Below, piece after piece: positions 36,236 through 44,972 of a stretch of 64,000 nt of DNA. The translations under genes were made by a program, and so were the position numbers. The DNA lies in NCBI RefSeq assembly GCF_003335215.1, contig NZ_QPGB01000001.1:124001-188000 (forward strand), read 5' to 3'. The notes beneath the pieces were generated by a model, which was not told the origin of the DNA, searched no databases, and was given only the letters and a program-made list of their open reading frames with translations. The stretch's first letter is position 1. Each line of letters opens with the position of its first letter. This DNA is from Parvibium lacunae. Its GTDB lineage: Bacteria; Pseudomonadota; Gammaproteobacteria; Burkholderiales; Burkholderiaceae_D.

Positions 36236-37885
36236 ATGTTTCTTTCGCAAGCGCCAGCGCAGTGGGTTGGGCTCTATTTACTAATTCCACTGCTGTATTT
36301 GTTGCCCGCTGGTTTGGCTATCTGGCAGCGTTTGCCTGCCGCCTTTGCCTGGAGACTAGCTCAGCGTTACAGCGTCTATGCACTATCGGTCGCGCTCATT
36401 CAGACTGTTATTTATGCCTTGCTGGTTGGCACAGAGCCGGTGGTGAGACAATACCTCGGGGTGGCATACGGCAATCAACAGTGGATTGGATTAAGCATTC
36501 GCTTTGATGCCCTCACCGTGATGCTTTCCTTGCTGGTGACATTGATTGCATGGGTCATTATTCGTTATTCCGATAACTATCTGGCAGGGGACAAGGGACG
36601 TCAACGTTACCTAAGTTGGTTATTGCTAACGCTGGCTGCAGTGAGTTTACTGGTGCAGTTAAATAATCTGGTCTTCATTGCCGCAGCGTGGATTGCAACT
36701 AGTCTTTCTTTGCATCAGTTATTAATGTTTTACCGCGAGCGCCTACCCGCTGCAACGGCTGCTCATAAGAAATTCCTGATCAGTCGTCTGGCTGATATCA
36801 CCTTACTCGCTGCGCTTATTTTGCTCGGGCAGCACTATAGTTTCGAACTCGATGTGCTGGCGCAGCAGCTCAGCAGTAACGCGCACAGCAGCTCGTTACA
36901 GTGGGTCGCTGGCTTGTTAGCGCTGACCGCGATATTGAAATGTGCCCAGCTCCCTTTTCATGGCTGGTTGATTCAAGTGATGGAAGCGCCCACGCCAATT
37001 TCAGCACTGCTGCATGCGGGTATTGTGAATATCGGCGGGTTTGTCCTGATTCGTTGCGCCTCATTGCTAGATACCTCCGTGTGGGCTCAGGGCATTCTGG
37101 TGGTGTTTGGGAGCCTAACCGCTGTTGTCGCTGCGCTGGTGATGACAACTCGAATTAGCATCAAGGTTATGCTGGCTTGGTCCACCTGTGCGCAGATGGG
37201 TTTTATGCTCTTACAGTGTGGCTTGGGAGCATATGACTTAGCGCTGCTGCACCTGCTGGCCCATTCCCTGTACAAAGCCTACGCTTTCTTAAATGCAGGC
37301 GATACCGTCTACGAAACCCGCATCAAGAGTCAGGTCCCTGCGTTACCAGGTAAGCCCAGTCTCTGGTTGATTACCGCTCTGTTGTGCGTACTAGCAGGCA
37401 TCGTGACGGCGGGCTGGCTCTCGGGTTGGCCACTTGCCGGTCAGGTCAGTGACTTTACCTCCACCCACTTTTTCTATCTGGTCCTGGCGTTAGCATTGCC
37501 AAGTGCCCTGGTTCCTCGCCAGACGGTATCGGGTCTCAAATTGCTAGGGATTTGGGTGCTTGGCGTCGCCGCACTCATGGGGCTTTATACCCTGTGGCAT
37601 AGCCTCGTCGGTCACTGGGTTACCCCACGCACGGCAGCTTTGCCGGCTTGGCAGCTTATTTTGCTGGTGGGCTTATTTGGCGGGTTGTTTCTCGTCAACC
37701 TCGCCATCCAGTTACAAGCTCATACGCCTTTCATGCGCAAACTCTATCCGCATGTCTTCGCTGGTTTTTATCTGGATGAGTTATTCACCCGTTTGACCTT
37801 TCTGGTTTGGCCAATGCCAAAAGGTAAGCCAGTCACGTTGTCTCATCTGCCCGTCGCCCAATCTGCCGAAAAGAGTTCATCATGA
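36236..37885 (+). CDS. dabB: DabB, membrane subunit of the DAB inorganic-carbon pump
   Basis: A 549-residue polytopic membrane protein of the NuoL/MrpA proton-channel family (proton_antipo_M), with about thirteen hydrophobic segments. The core motif LPFHGWLIQVMEAPTPISALLHAGIVN is the broken-helix and Lys/His proton-path region shared with complex I antiporter-like subunits; AHSLYKAYAFLNAG is a second one. No other complex I gene is near, and dabA follows with a 4-nt ATGA overlap, so it is the DabB partner that couples cation or proton flow to DabA. AGGAGGG lies 4 nt before the ATG. A plain NADH dehydrogenase subunit is excluded by context. Confidence 0.93.
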   Translation: MFLSQAPAQWVGLYLLIPLLYLLPAGLAIWQRLPAAFAWRLAQRYSVYALSVALIQTVIYALLVGTEPVVRQYLGVAYGNQQWIGLSIRFDALTVMLSLLVTLIAWVIIRYSDNYLAGDKGRQRYLSWLLLTLAAVSLLVQLNNLVFIAAAWIATSLSLHQLLMFYRERLPAATAAHKKFLISRLADITLLAALILLGQHYSFELDVLAQQLSSNAHSSSLQWVAGLLALTAILKCAQLPFHGWLIQVMEAPTPISALLHAGIVNIGGFVLIRCASLLDTSVWAQGILVVFGSLTAVVAALVMTTRISIKVMLAWSTCAQMGFMLLQCGLGAYDLALLHLLAHSLYKAYAFLNAGDTVYETRIKSQVPALPGKPSLWLITALLCVLAGIVTAGWLSGWPLAGQVSDFTSTHFFYLVLALALPSALVPRQTVSGLKLLGIWVLGVAALMGLYTLWHSLVGHWVTPRTAALPAWQLILLVGLFGGLFLVNLAIQLQAHTPFMRKLYPHVFAGFYLDELFTRLTFLVWPMPKGKPVTLSHLPVAQSAEKSSS

Positions 37886-40518
37886 ATGCGATTACCCCTG
37901 ATTCTGTTTTAACAACATATCCCGCGTTTGAGCCGAGTGTGATTCAAGCTGCCATCACGCGCGCTTGTGGCCGCATTGCGCCAACCTGGCCATTGGATCA
38001 ATTTATTGCCGTGAATCCCTACTGGGGGTTTGTGGAGCAATCGCTACCGCAATTGGGCGGCACGCTGGCACGCTTGTCAGGCAGCCCACTATTGATGCCG
38101 CCAGCGTGGTATCAAGAAGCCTGGCGGGCGGGCAGTTTTAAGCTAGAAGATTTGCAGCGCGCATGTCAGTACACAACGGCTGGCGTCAGTGTACCGACGC
38201 TGCTCGGGTTATTAACGAGTGCCACCCCTACCCCTGCCTACACAACCCAACCCCGACTGCCGCTCTTAACACACCTGGCAGATGAGGCTGATTTGTCGCC
38301 TTACCACATGCCTTGGCGTGAATACGTGACCCAATCACTCAGCCAATGGTGCGGAGCCTATTACGACCAGCACCAAGCCCAATGGCATGCGGATAAAACA
38401 GCGGGTTTTTTCCCTTTCTGGTTAGCGGCTGCGCGGGAAGATCGCGGCCCCAGTCTGCAAATGGGGTTAACCAATGGAGCCAATGTGCTGGCGCAGCTCC
38501 CTGTTGACCCCGAGGCGGCTGTGATCTGGTTGCTGGGGCGCTTAGCGATTCCTGCGCCATTGTTGGAAGACTACTTGACTGCCGTGTTGTTGAGTTTGAA
38601 TGGGTGGGCTGCCTGGGCGGCTTATCAAGCATGGCAAGCACAGCTGCAACAGCAGTCGGCGACAGATGTTCTACACATTTTAGCGGCCCGGCTGACTTGG
38701 GAATATCTGTTGTTCCAAGGCTTACCGAGCCTGCCACATTGTTGGCGTCAGGCATTATCAAGCTATCAAAACCAGGTGCAAACCGAGACCCCCACAGAGG
38801 AAACCAGTGTGGCCTGGTGGACCATACAACACGCTTATGAATTGGCCTATCAGCGCACCTTATTGCAAGGGTTAAATCAGGAATTAGGGGCAACGACTAA
38901 ACCCCCAACCCCACGCCCGGCAGTGCAAGCCGCGTTTTGTATTGATGTTCGTTCAGAAATCATTCGGCGCGGCTTTGAAGCCTGCTCCCCGCAGATCGAA
39001 ACGCTCGGATTTGCCGGCTTTTTCGGCTTGCCGGTAGATTACATGCCACTGGCCAGCAAACTTGCCCGGCCCCAATTGCCAGGCTTGCTCGCCGCAAAGC
39101 TGCGTGTTACCGATCATGATCTCGGCAATTCAGCCAATGAGCTGACGCTATCGGCAGCGGTAAGCGCCGCTAAGGCTGCGTCAGCAGACGATTCCCTTGC
39201 CAAACTCGCGGACCAGCGCACACAGCGGCTTGGTTGGCGCGCCGCTTGGCAAGGCTTCAAGCGCCATGCAAATGCTGGTTTTAGTTTTGTCGAAACCTGC
39301 GGCTTGAGTTACGCGCCTAAGCTGGTGCAAGCCAGCTTTGGTACGAAACAGCAGGTGCTGCCAGAGCGGGTGGGCTTGTCAGCGCAAGAAGCTGCACGTT
39401 TACAACCGCGTATCGCTGGGGCAGCGACAGACGCCTCGACCCTGCCGCAGCCCCTGAGTTTTGTGTTGTCACAAAAAATTGAGCTTGCCCAAGGGGTCCT
39501 GGCAGCGATGTCGCTCGCACACCAAGCAGATCGTTTAGCGCGTTTGATTCTCCTGGTTGGCCACGGCAGCCAAACTGTCAATAACCCCCATGCAGCGGGT
39601 CTTGACTGCGGCGCTTGTTGTGGTCAGACCGGCGAGGTCAATGCCCGGGCGCTAGCCGCGTTACTCAATGAGCCAGCCGTGCGCAAAGGCTTGCAGGAAA
39701 AAGGACTGTCATTGCCTGACGATACCTGGTTTGTGCCCGCTTTGCATAATACGACGACCGATCAAATCACCCTGTTTGATACCACGGCAATGCCGGCAAG
39801 TCATGCTACCGACCTCCAGCAACTGCAAACCTGGCTACAACAAGCTCAGCATGCTACAAATTACGAACGCGCTGGGCGGCTTGATTTACCCGTCTCTACA
39901 AACGGCGGGCTGGATAAAGGGCAACAAACCCTGGCGATTACCGCGCGGGCCATGGATTGGTCGCAAGTCCGCCCCGAGTGGGCTTTGGCCGATAATGCTG
40001 CGTTTATTGTCGCGCCAAGGGCGCGTACCAAATCATTGGAATTGGCAGGCCGAACCTTCCTGCACGATTACCAGCATGAACATGACGATGGTTATGCCAT
40101 TCTTGAGCTGATTATGACCGCACCGATGGTGGTGGCCCATTGGATCAACATGCAGTACTACGCCTCCACGGTTGATAACCCGCGCTATGGCAGCGGTAAT
40201 AAAGTGCTGCATAACGTCGTCGGTGGCCATATTGGCGTGTTTGAAGGTAATGGCGGTGATTTACGGATTGGCCTGCCCCTGCAATCCCTGCACAACGGCG
40301 AACGCTGGATGCACACCCCCTTGCGGCTCACGGTATGTATTGAAGCGCCGCAAGCCCCGATGACCGCAATTATCGACAAACACCCGCTGGTGCGGCAGCT
40401 GCTCGACAATGGCTGGATTCACCTGTTTCAAATGGCCGCCGCCCCCAGTAAACCCGCGATTGCCCGGTACAATCAGGGCCAATGGCAACCTTGGGAGGAT
40501 TTCCCCCTTCCGCATTAA
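37882..40518 (+). CDS. dabA: DabA (DUF2309), zinc carbonic-anhydrase-like subunit of the DAB pump
   Basis: An 878-residue soluble DUF2309/UPF0753 protein. Residues Cys353 and Asp355 (FCIDVRSEIIRRG), His561 (LVGHGS) and Cys576 (LDCGACCG) have the relative spacing of the zinc ligands Cys351, Asp353, His524 and Cys539 of Halothiobacillus DabA (2 and 15 residues), so the beta-carbonic-anhydrase-like site looks intact; Arg357 fits the conserved active-site Arg. Coupled to DabB it hydrates CO2 to bicarbonate one way using membrane energy, so bicarbonate accumulates in the cytoplasm. The folP ATG is 2 nt past its stop, linking this operon to folP-glmM. Confidence 0.94.
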   Translation: MNAITPDSVLTTYPAFEPSVIQAAITRACGRIAPTWPLDQFIAVNPYWGFVEQSLPQLGGTLARLSGSPLLMPPAWYQEAWRAGSFKLEDLQRACQYTTAGVSVPTLLGLLTSATPTPAYTTQPRLPLLTHLADEADLSPYHMPWREYVTQSLSQWCGAYYDQHQAQWHADKTAGFFPFWLAAAREDRGPSLQMGLTNGANVLAQLPVDPEAAVIWLLGRLAIPAPLLEDYLTAVLLSLNGWAAWAAYQAWQAQLQQQSATDVLHILAARLTWEYLLFQGLPSLPHCWRQALSSYQNQVQTETPTEETSVAWWTIQHAYELAYQRTLLQGLNQELGATTKPPTPRPAVQAAFCIDVRSEIIRRGFEACSPQIETLGFAGFFGLPVDYMPLASKLARPQLPGLLAAKLRVTDHDLGNSANELTLSAAVSAAKAASADDSLAKLADQRTQRLGWRAAWQGFKRHANAGFSFVETCGLSYAPKLVQASFGTKQQVLPERVGLSAQEAARLQPRIAGAATDASTLPQPLSFVLSQKIELAQGVLAAMSLAHQADRLARLILLVGHGSQTVNNPHAAGLDCGACCGQTGEVNARALAALLNEPAVRKGLQEKGLSLPDDTWFVPALHNTTTDQITLFDTTAMPASHATDLQQLQTWLQQAQHATNYERAGRLDLPVSTNGGLDKGQQTLAITARAMDWSQVRPEWALADNAAFIVAPRARTKSLELAGRTFLHDYQHEHDDGYAILELIMTAPMVVAHWINMQYYASTVDNPRYGSGNKVLHNVVGGHIGVFEGNGGDLRIGLPLQSLHNGERWMHTPLRLTVCIEAPQAPMTAIIDKHPLVRQLLDNGWIHLFQMAAAPSKPAIARYNQGQWQPWEDFPLPH

Positions 40519-40520
40519 AC

Positions 40521-41360
40521 ATGCAGGCGCAGCAGCTCATTCAAACTTGGCAGACTCTCTCCCGGCCTTTGGTCATGGGGGTGGTCAATGTCACGCCGGA
40601 TTCTTTCTCCGATGGCGGGCAATTCTTTTCACCCCAAGCAGCACTTGACCACGCCGCCAAATTAGTGGGCGACGGAGCCGACATCCTGGATATCGGTGGT
40701 GAATCTTCCCGCCCCGGTGCGCCCGCGGTGAGCGAGGCTGAAGAGTTGCGCCGCGTGCTGCCCGTGGTTGAAGGCGCGCTCAAATTGGGTAAACCACTTT
40801 CGGTGGATACCACCAAAGCGGCGGTGATGCGTGTGGTGAGCGAACTCGGTGTCGCCATGCTCAATGATATTAGCGGCTTCCAGCATCCGGATACCTTTGC
40901 CGCTGCCGTCGAGAGCCAGTGCGCATTGTGTGTCATGCACATGCAGGGCGCGCCGCAAACCATGCAGGCCGACCCGCGCTATAGCGATGTGCTTGCTGAA
41001 GTCGAAGGGTTTCTACTCCAGCAAGCCCAAGCCCTTGAAGCGGCGGGGGTGGCGCGTGAACGCATCTGTCTCGACCCCGGTTTTGGTTTTGGCAAAACCT
41101 TGGCGCATAATCTCGATTTATTACATGGCTTGCCACGCTTGGCCGCTTTGGGTTATCCCCTCTTGATTGGCGTGTCGCGGAAGTCCATGATTGGGCAGCT
41201 TACAGGCAAGCCGGTGGCGCAGCGCGAAGCGGGTAGCTTGGCCGCGATGCTGGCCGCCGTGGCCCGTGGCGCGCGCATTGTGCGCGTGCATGACGTGGCT
41301 GCCACTGTGGATGCCCTCAAAGTCTGGGCAGCCATAGAAGAACCCTTCTCAGGAACATAG
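40521..41360 (+). CDS. folP: Dihydropteroate synthase
   Basis: A 279-residue TIM-barrel enzyme with the DHPS signatures [16 protein letters not shown] and [14 protein letters not shown], plus [10 protein letters not shown] and the C-terminal RVHDV. It joins p-aminobenzoate to dihydropterin pyrophosphate in folate synthesis and is the sulfonamide target. I use ATG 40521, 2 nt after the dabA stop; an in-frame ATG at 40482 inside dabA would add 13 residues. Neither has a good ribosome binding site, so translation probably couples to dabA. In many betaproteobacteria folP directly follows ftsH; here the dab genes intervene. The PABA-making pabB-pabC fusion is at 49.4-51.2 kb. Confidence 0.95.
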   Translation: MQAQQLIQTWQTLSRPLVMGVVNVTPDSFSDGGQFFSPQAALDHAAKLVGDGADILDIGGESSRPGAPAVSEAEELRRVLPVVEGALKLGKPLSVDTTKAAVMRVVSELGVAMLNDISGFQHPDTFAAAVESQCALCVMHMQGAPQTMQADPRYSDVLAEVEGFLLQQAQALEAAGVARERICLDPGFGFGKTLAHNLDLLHGLPRLAALGYPLLIGVSRKSMIGQLTGKPVAQREAGSLAAMLAAVARGARIVRVHDVAATVDALKVWAAIEEPFSGT

Positions 41361-41382
41361 CAAGGATAGAACAAGGAAAATA

Positions 41383-42729
41383 ATGAGCAGAAAATATTTT
41401 GGTACTGATGGCGTGCGTGGTCGTGTCGGGCAATATCCAATTACCCCTGATTTCGTTTTACGTCTTGGTTATGCTGCCGGGAAAGTGCTGTTGAAACACA
41501 GCCCGAATGGTTCCCATCCGTCGGTGCTGATTGGCAAAGACACGCGGGTGTCGGGCTACATGATTGAAGCCGCGCTCGAAGCGGGCTTATCCGCCGCCGG
41601 GGTGGATGTGATGCTGGCTGGCCCCATGCCCACGCCCGCTGTCGCCTACCTCACGCGGGCACTGCGCCTATCGGCCGGGATTGTGGTGAGTGCCTCGCAC
41701 AACCCCTACGATGACAACGGCATTAAATTTTTCTCCGCCGCCGGTACCAAACTACCCGATGAAGTGGAGCTGGAAATTGAAGCCTACCTCGACCAGCCGA
41801 TGGGTTGTGCGGATTCCGATCACTTGGGCAAAGCCAAGCGCTTGGATGATGCGGCCGGCCGCTACATAGAATTTTGCAAAAGTACCTTCCCCAACAAGCT
41901 GGATTTGAAGGGCCTCAAAATTGTGGTGGATGCGGCGCATGGCGCGGGCTATCACATTGCCCCGCATGTATTCAGCGAACTCGGTGCCGAAGTGCATGCG
42001 ATTGGCGTGCAACCGAATGGTTTCAATATTAATGACCATGTGGGCGCAACCCATACCGAAGCGCTGGAAGTCGCGGTGCGCGCGAACCATGCCGATTTAG
42101 GCATTGCACTGGATGGCGATGGTGATCGTCTGATCATGGTCGATGGCGATGGCAAGCGCTTTGATGGCGACCAATTACTGTATGCCATGGTGAAAGAGCG
42201 CAAAGCCTCCGAACATGTCGGCGGTAAGGTCGATGGCGTCGTCGGTACCTTAATGAGTAACCTCGCTTTGGAACATCAGCTCGGCAAACTCGGTATTCCT
42301 TTTGAGCGCGCCAAAGTCGGCGATCGCTATGTCATGGAAAAGCTGCTCGAAAAAGGCTGGGTGCTGGGCGGTGAAAACTCTGGCCACTTGATTTGTCTGG
42401 ATCGGCATACCACGGGTGATGCCTTGGTCGCCGCCCTGCAAGTCTTGATTGGCGTGCGGCGTACCGGACTCAGCTTGGGTGAGCTCACGAAAGAACTCGT
42501 GCTGTACCCACAAAAATTGGTGAATGTCCGGATAGAAAAAGGCGCAGACTGGCAAAATAATGCGGCCCTCAAAGCCGCTACGGCGGAGGCTGAAAAAGAG
42601 TTGGGTGAGCATGGTCGCGTATTGATTCGCGCCAGTGGCACCGAGCCACTCGTGCGCGTGATGGTGGAATGCCCAGAGAGCGAACAAGCGACGCGACTGG
42701 CGAATGCGATTGCGGAGACTTTGCGGTAA
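41383..42729 (+). CDS. glmM: Phosphoglucosamine mutase
   Basis: A 448-residue alpha-phosphohexomutase of GlmM type. It begins [18 protein letters not shown], has the phospho-Ser loop [13 protein letters not shown], the metal loop [10 protein letters not shown], the sugar loop GGENSGHLI and the phosphate-binding [12 protein letters not shown]. It converts glucosamine-6-phosphate to glucosamine-1-phosphate for UDP-GlcNAc, hence peptidoglycan and LPS. AAGGAAAATA precedes the ATG. The folP-glmM order is conserved, 22 nt apart here. A biotin gene block starts 34 nt after it, so the transcript may run on into biotin synthesis. Confidence 0.97.
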   Translation: MSRKYFGTDGVRGRVGQYPITPDFVLRLGYAAGKVLLKHSPNGSHPSVLIGKDTRVSGYMIEAALEAGLSAAGVDVMLAGPMPTPAVAYLTRALRLSAGIVVSASHNPYDDNGIKFFSAAGTKLPDEVELEIEAYLDQPMGCADSDHLGKAKRLDDAAGRYIEFCKSTFPNKLDLKGLKIVVDAAHGAGYHIAPHVFSELGAEVHAIGVQPNGFNINDHVGATHTEALEVAVRANHADLGIALDGDGDRLIMVDGDGKRFDGDQLLYAMVKERKASEHVGGKVDGVVGTLMSNLALEHQLGKLGIPFERAKVGDRYVMEKLLEKGWVLGGENSGHLICLDRHTTGDALVAALQVLIGVRRTGLSLGELTKELVLYPQKLVNVRIEKGADWQNNAALKAATAEAEKELGEHGRVLIRASGTEPLVRVMVECPESEQATRLANAIAETLR

Positions 42730-42763
42730 TGAATTGTTCTCCACGGTTCAAGTTTTTATTTTA

Positions 42764-43504
42764 ATGACTGTCGCCAGATTTGATTTTTTAGTGTGCCATG
42801 GTTGGGGCCTCAGCCCAGCCAACCTACAGCCCTTGATGGGTGCGCTGCGTACCCATGCCCCCGATGCCAACTTTCATGCCGTGGACTTGGGCTTCTTTGG
42901 CTCGGCGCGCACGCCCGAATGGCATCGCCTCTCGCAGCCACTCATTGCCATCGGCCATTCGTACGGCTTCGCTTATCTTCAACGGTTACTTGCGCAACCA
43001 AATGCGCCTGCGGTTGCGGGCCACGTGAGTGTGTGCGGCTTCAATCGTTTTTGTTTCAGCCCGAGTAGCCCGCAAAAAAGCGGCACGCCCCTGCGGCTGC
43101 TGAATGCCATGTTGCAACGCTTGGCAGCGGACCCGGTGGCAACGCTCACCGATTTTTACGAGCGTGCGGGCCTGCCCGAAGTTGCGTATCCTGAAGCAGC
43201 CTATCCTGATTTATCAGCCTTGAATCTGGACGCGCTCACAACCCACCTTACATCTTTACGTGATACGAATTTTGCATTGCCTGCTGCGCCACTCTTGGCT
43301 TTAGCGGCAGCGGATGATGTGATTGTGCCGCCCGCTTTGAGTGAGGATTGCTTTAATACTTTGAGCATGACGAGCGGCACGCACGCGTTACCTTTGACTC
43401 ACGCGGATTGGTGTGCAGCGCAGATTGTGAATTGGCTCGGTCAATTAAACCCGGTTAGCTCAACCCATCAGGCGGTACGGCATGCAGTAGATAGCGCGAG
43501 GTAG
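42764..43504 (+). CDS. Alpha/beta hydrolase, probable pimeloyl-ACP methyl ester esterase (BioH-like)
   Basis: A 246-residue alpha/beta hydrolase with the HGWG oxyanion motif near the N terminus (FLVCHGWGLSPANL), the nucleophile elbow GHSYG, a probable acid in AAADDVIVPP and the His of LTHADWC. It directly precedes bioC, so it very likely releases pimeloyl-ACP from its methyl ester, the BioH step. The sequence is not close enough to E. coli BioH or to BioG for me to assign a symbol. ATG 42764 gives the family-like start; an upstream ATG at 42704 lies inside glmM. Confidence 0.78.
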   Translation: MTVARFDFLVCHGWGLSPANLQPLMGALRTHAPDANFHAVDLGFFGSARTPEWHRLSQPLIAIGHSYGFAYLQRLLAQPNAPAVAGHVSVCGFNRFCFSPSSPQKSGTPLRLLNAMLQRLAADPVATLTDFYERAGLPEVAYPEAAYPDLSALNLDALTTHLTSLRDTNFALPAAPLLALAAADDVIVPPALSEDCFNTLSMTSGTHALPLTHADWCAAQIVNWLGQLNPVSSTHQAVRHAVDSAR

Positions 43505-43513
43505 CGAAACAAG

Positions 43514-44302
43514 ATGACCGCCGCGACAGTGAATACCAATCCCGTGCAAACCGCCTTTAACGACGCAGCCGCCCAATACAGTGCGGCGGCCCAAGTGCAA
43601 CGGCAGGCGGCGCAGGTATTCGCAGATTGGTTGGCTGTGTTACCCATCTCGAATCCTACCCACATTAGCGAAATCGGCTGTGGCACGGGTTTCCTAACCG
43701 AACACCTGGCACCGCGCCATGCCGTGCCTTACTGTGCGACCGATCTTGCCCCCGCGATGTTGCAGCAAGCGCAAGCGCGTCTGCCCGATTTGGCAGCGCG
43801 TATTGATTGGCAAGTATGGGATGGTCAAAATGGGGTACCCAATTCGGGCGTTCCCAATATCGCCGCATCTACTGATTGGTTGGTGTCCGCGCTATGCGCG
43901 CAGTGGCTCCATCCATTGGACGAGGTGCTGGCCCGCTGGTTGGCGCAAAGTCATGTCGTGGCATTCAGTGTGGTACTGGATGATTCATTTAGCGCTTGGC
44001 GTAACGCGCATGCCCAGCTCGGTTTAAGCAGTGGCTTGCAGCCCTTGCCGAATTGGAGCCAACTGCAAGCGCAATGTCTAGGCTTGGGCGCACAGCAAGC
44101 GTTTTTCCAACACCTCACCTTGAATGAAACCCATGCCAATGCGCTGGCGTTTGCGCACAGTGTTAAAGCGATTGGTGCGCATGTGCCGCGTGCGGGGCAT
44201 CGCTCGGCGGGTTTGCGTAGTCCGCTGCGGCAAGTACTAAAAGCCTTGCCGCAGCCTTGCACGTTGAATTATGAAATTGGTTTCGTCTGCCTTGTAAAAT
44301 AA
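43514..44302 (+). CDS. bioC: Malonyl-[ACP] O-methyltransferase
   Basis: A 262-residue class I SAM methyltransferase. The N-terminal stretch TAFNDAAAQYSAAAQVQRQAA is the BioC signature, followed by the SAM loop ISEIGCGTGFLTEHLA and YCATDLAPAMLQQAQ. It methylates malonyl-ACP, disguising it so that the fatty acid enzymes can extend it to pimeloyl-ACP methyl ester. It is 9 nt after the BioH-like gene and 40 nt before bioD. The C-terminal half is rich in Leu and Gln and is less conserved. Confidence 0.93.
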   Translation: MTAATVNTNPVQTAFNDAAAQYSAAAQVQRQAAQVFADWLAVLPISNPTHISEIGCGTGFLTEHLAPRHAVPYCATDLAPAMLQQAQARLPDLAARIDWQVWDGQNGVPNSGVPNIAASTDWLVSALCAQWLHPLDEVLARWLAQSHVVAFSVVLDDSFSAWRNAHAQLGLSSGLQPLPNWSQLQAQCLGLGAQQAFFQHLTLNETHANALAFAHSVKAIGAHVPRAGHRSAGLRSPLRQVLKALPQPCTLNYEIGFVCLVK

Positions 44303-44342
44303 AGGCCGTCTTCATCAGCAAAAAATGGGATCAAAGTCAGCC

Positions 44343-44972
44343 ATGCCCGCAATTTTTGTTTCCGGTAGCGATACCAATGTTGGTAAAACAATCGTCAGTG
44401 CCTGGTTGGCCTATCACTGGCAAGCCACGTACTGGAAGCCCATTCAAAGTGGTCGCGATGAACAGGGCCATACCGATAGCCAGTGGGTCGCGCAACTTAC
44501 GGGCCGCCCCGTTGTGCCCGAAGCCTATGTGCTCACCCAGCCGCTGTCGCCGCATCAATCTGCTGCGTTGGATAATGTCGCCATTGATCTCGCCACCATT
44601 CTGCGTCCTGCGGCTGAGCGTCTCGTCGTAGAAGGGGCAGGGGGCTTACTGGTGCCACTCAATGAGCGTGAGCACATTGTCGATTTGATCGCACATCTGC
44701 AATTGCCCACGCTGCTCGTCGTGCGCAGTGGCTTGGGCACGATTAACCATACTTCGCTATCCGTTGAAGCCCTGCGTGCGCGTCGTTTACCCTTGCTCGG
44801 GGTGGTGATGGTGGGCGAGCCAAACCCGGCCAACCGCGCTGCCATCGAGCGCTATGCCCCCGCCCCGGTGCTGGCCGAGTTACCTTTATTCCCACAACTC
44901 AATCAGGCTGCGTTAGCCAGTGTGCCTTTACCTCCCCGCTTACAGCACGCGCTAGAAAGCCTAACGACATGA
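44343..44972 (+). CDS. bioD: Dethiobiotin synthetase
   Basis: A 209-residue P-loop enzyme with Walker A GSDTNVGKT, the CO2/DAPA-binding Lys in WKPIQSG and the EGAGGLLVPLNE loop. It closes the ureido ring of dethiobiotin using DAPA, CO2 and ATP. ATG 44343 gives the family N terminus (MPAIFVSGSD); an ATG six codons earlier at 44325 is also possible. Its end overlaps the next gene by 4 nt (ATGA). Since it consumes CO2, it is one of the enzymes that could profit from the dab system. Confidence 0.94.
   Translation: MPAIFVSGSDTNVGKTIVSAWLAYHWQATYWKPIQSGRDEQGHTDSQWVAQLTGRPVVPEAYVLTQPLSPHQSAALDNVAIDLATILRPAAERLVVEGAGGLLVPLNEREHIVDLIAHLQLPTLLVVRSGLGTINHTSLSVEALRARRLPLLGVVMVGEPNPANRAAIERYAPAPVLAELPLFPQLNQAALASVPLPPRLQHALESLTT

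Noticed and set aside
36236-37885. Reading dabB as a complex I NuoL subunit
   Set aside because: No other nuo genes are near, and it is coupled by ATGA to dabA, the defining partner of the DAB system.
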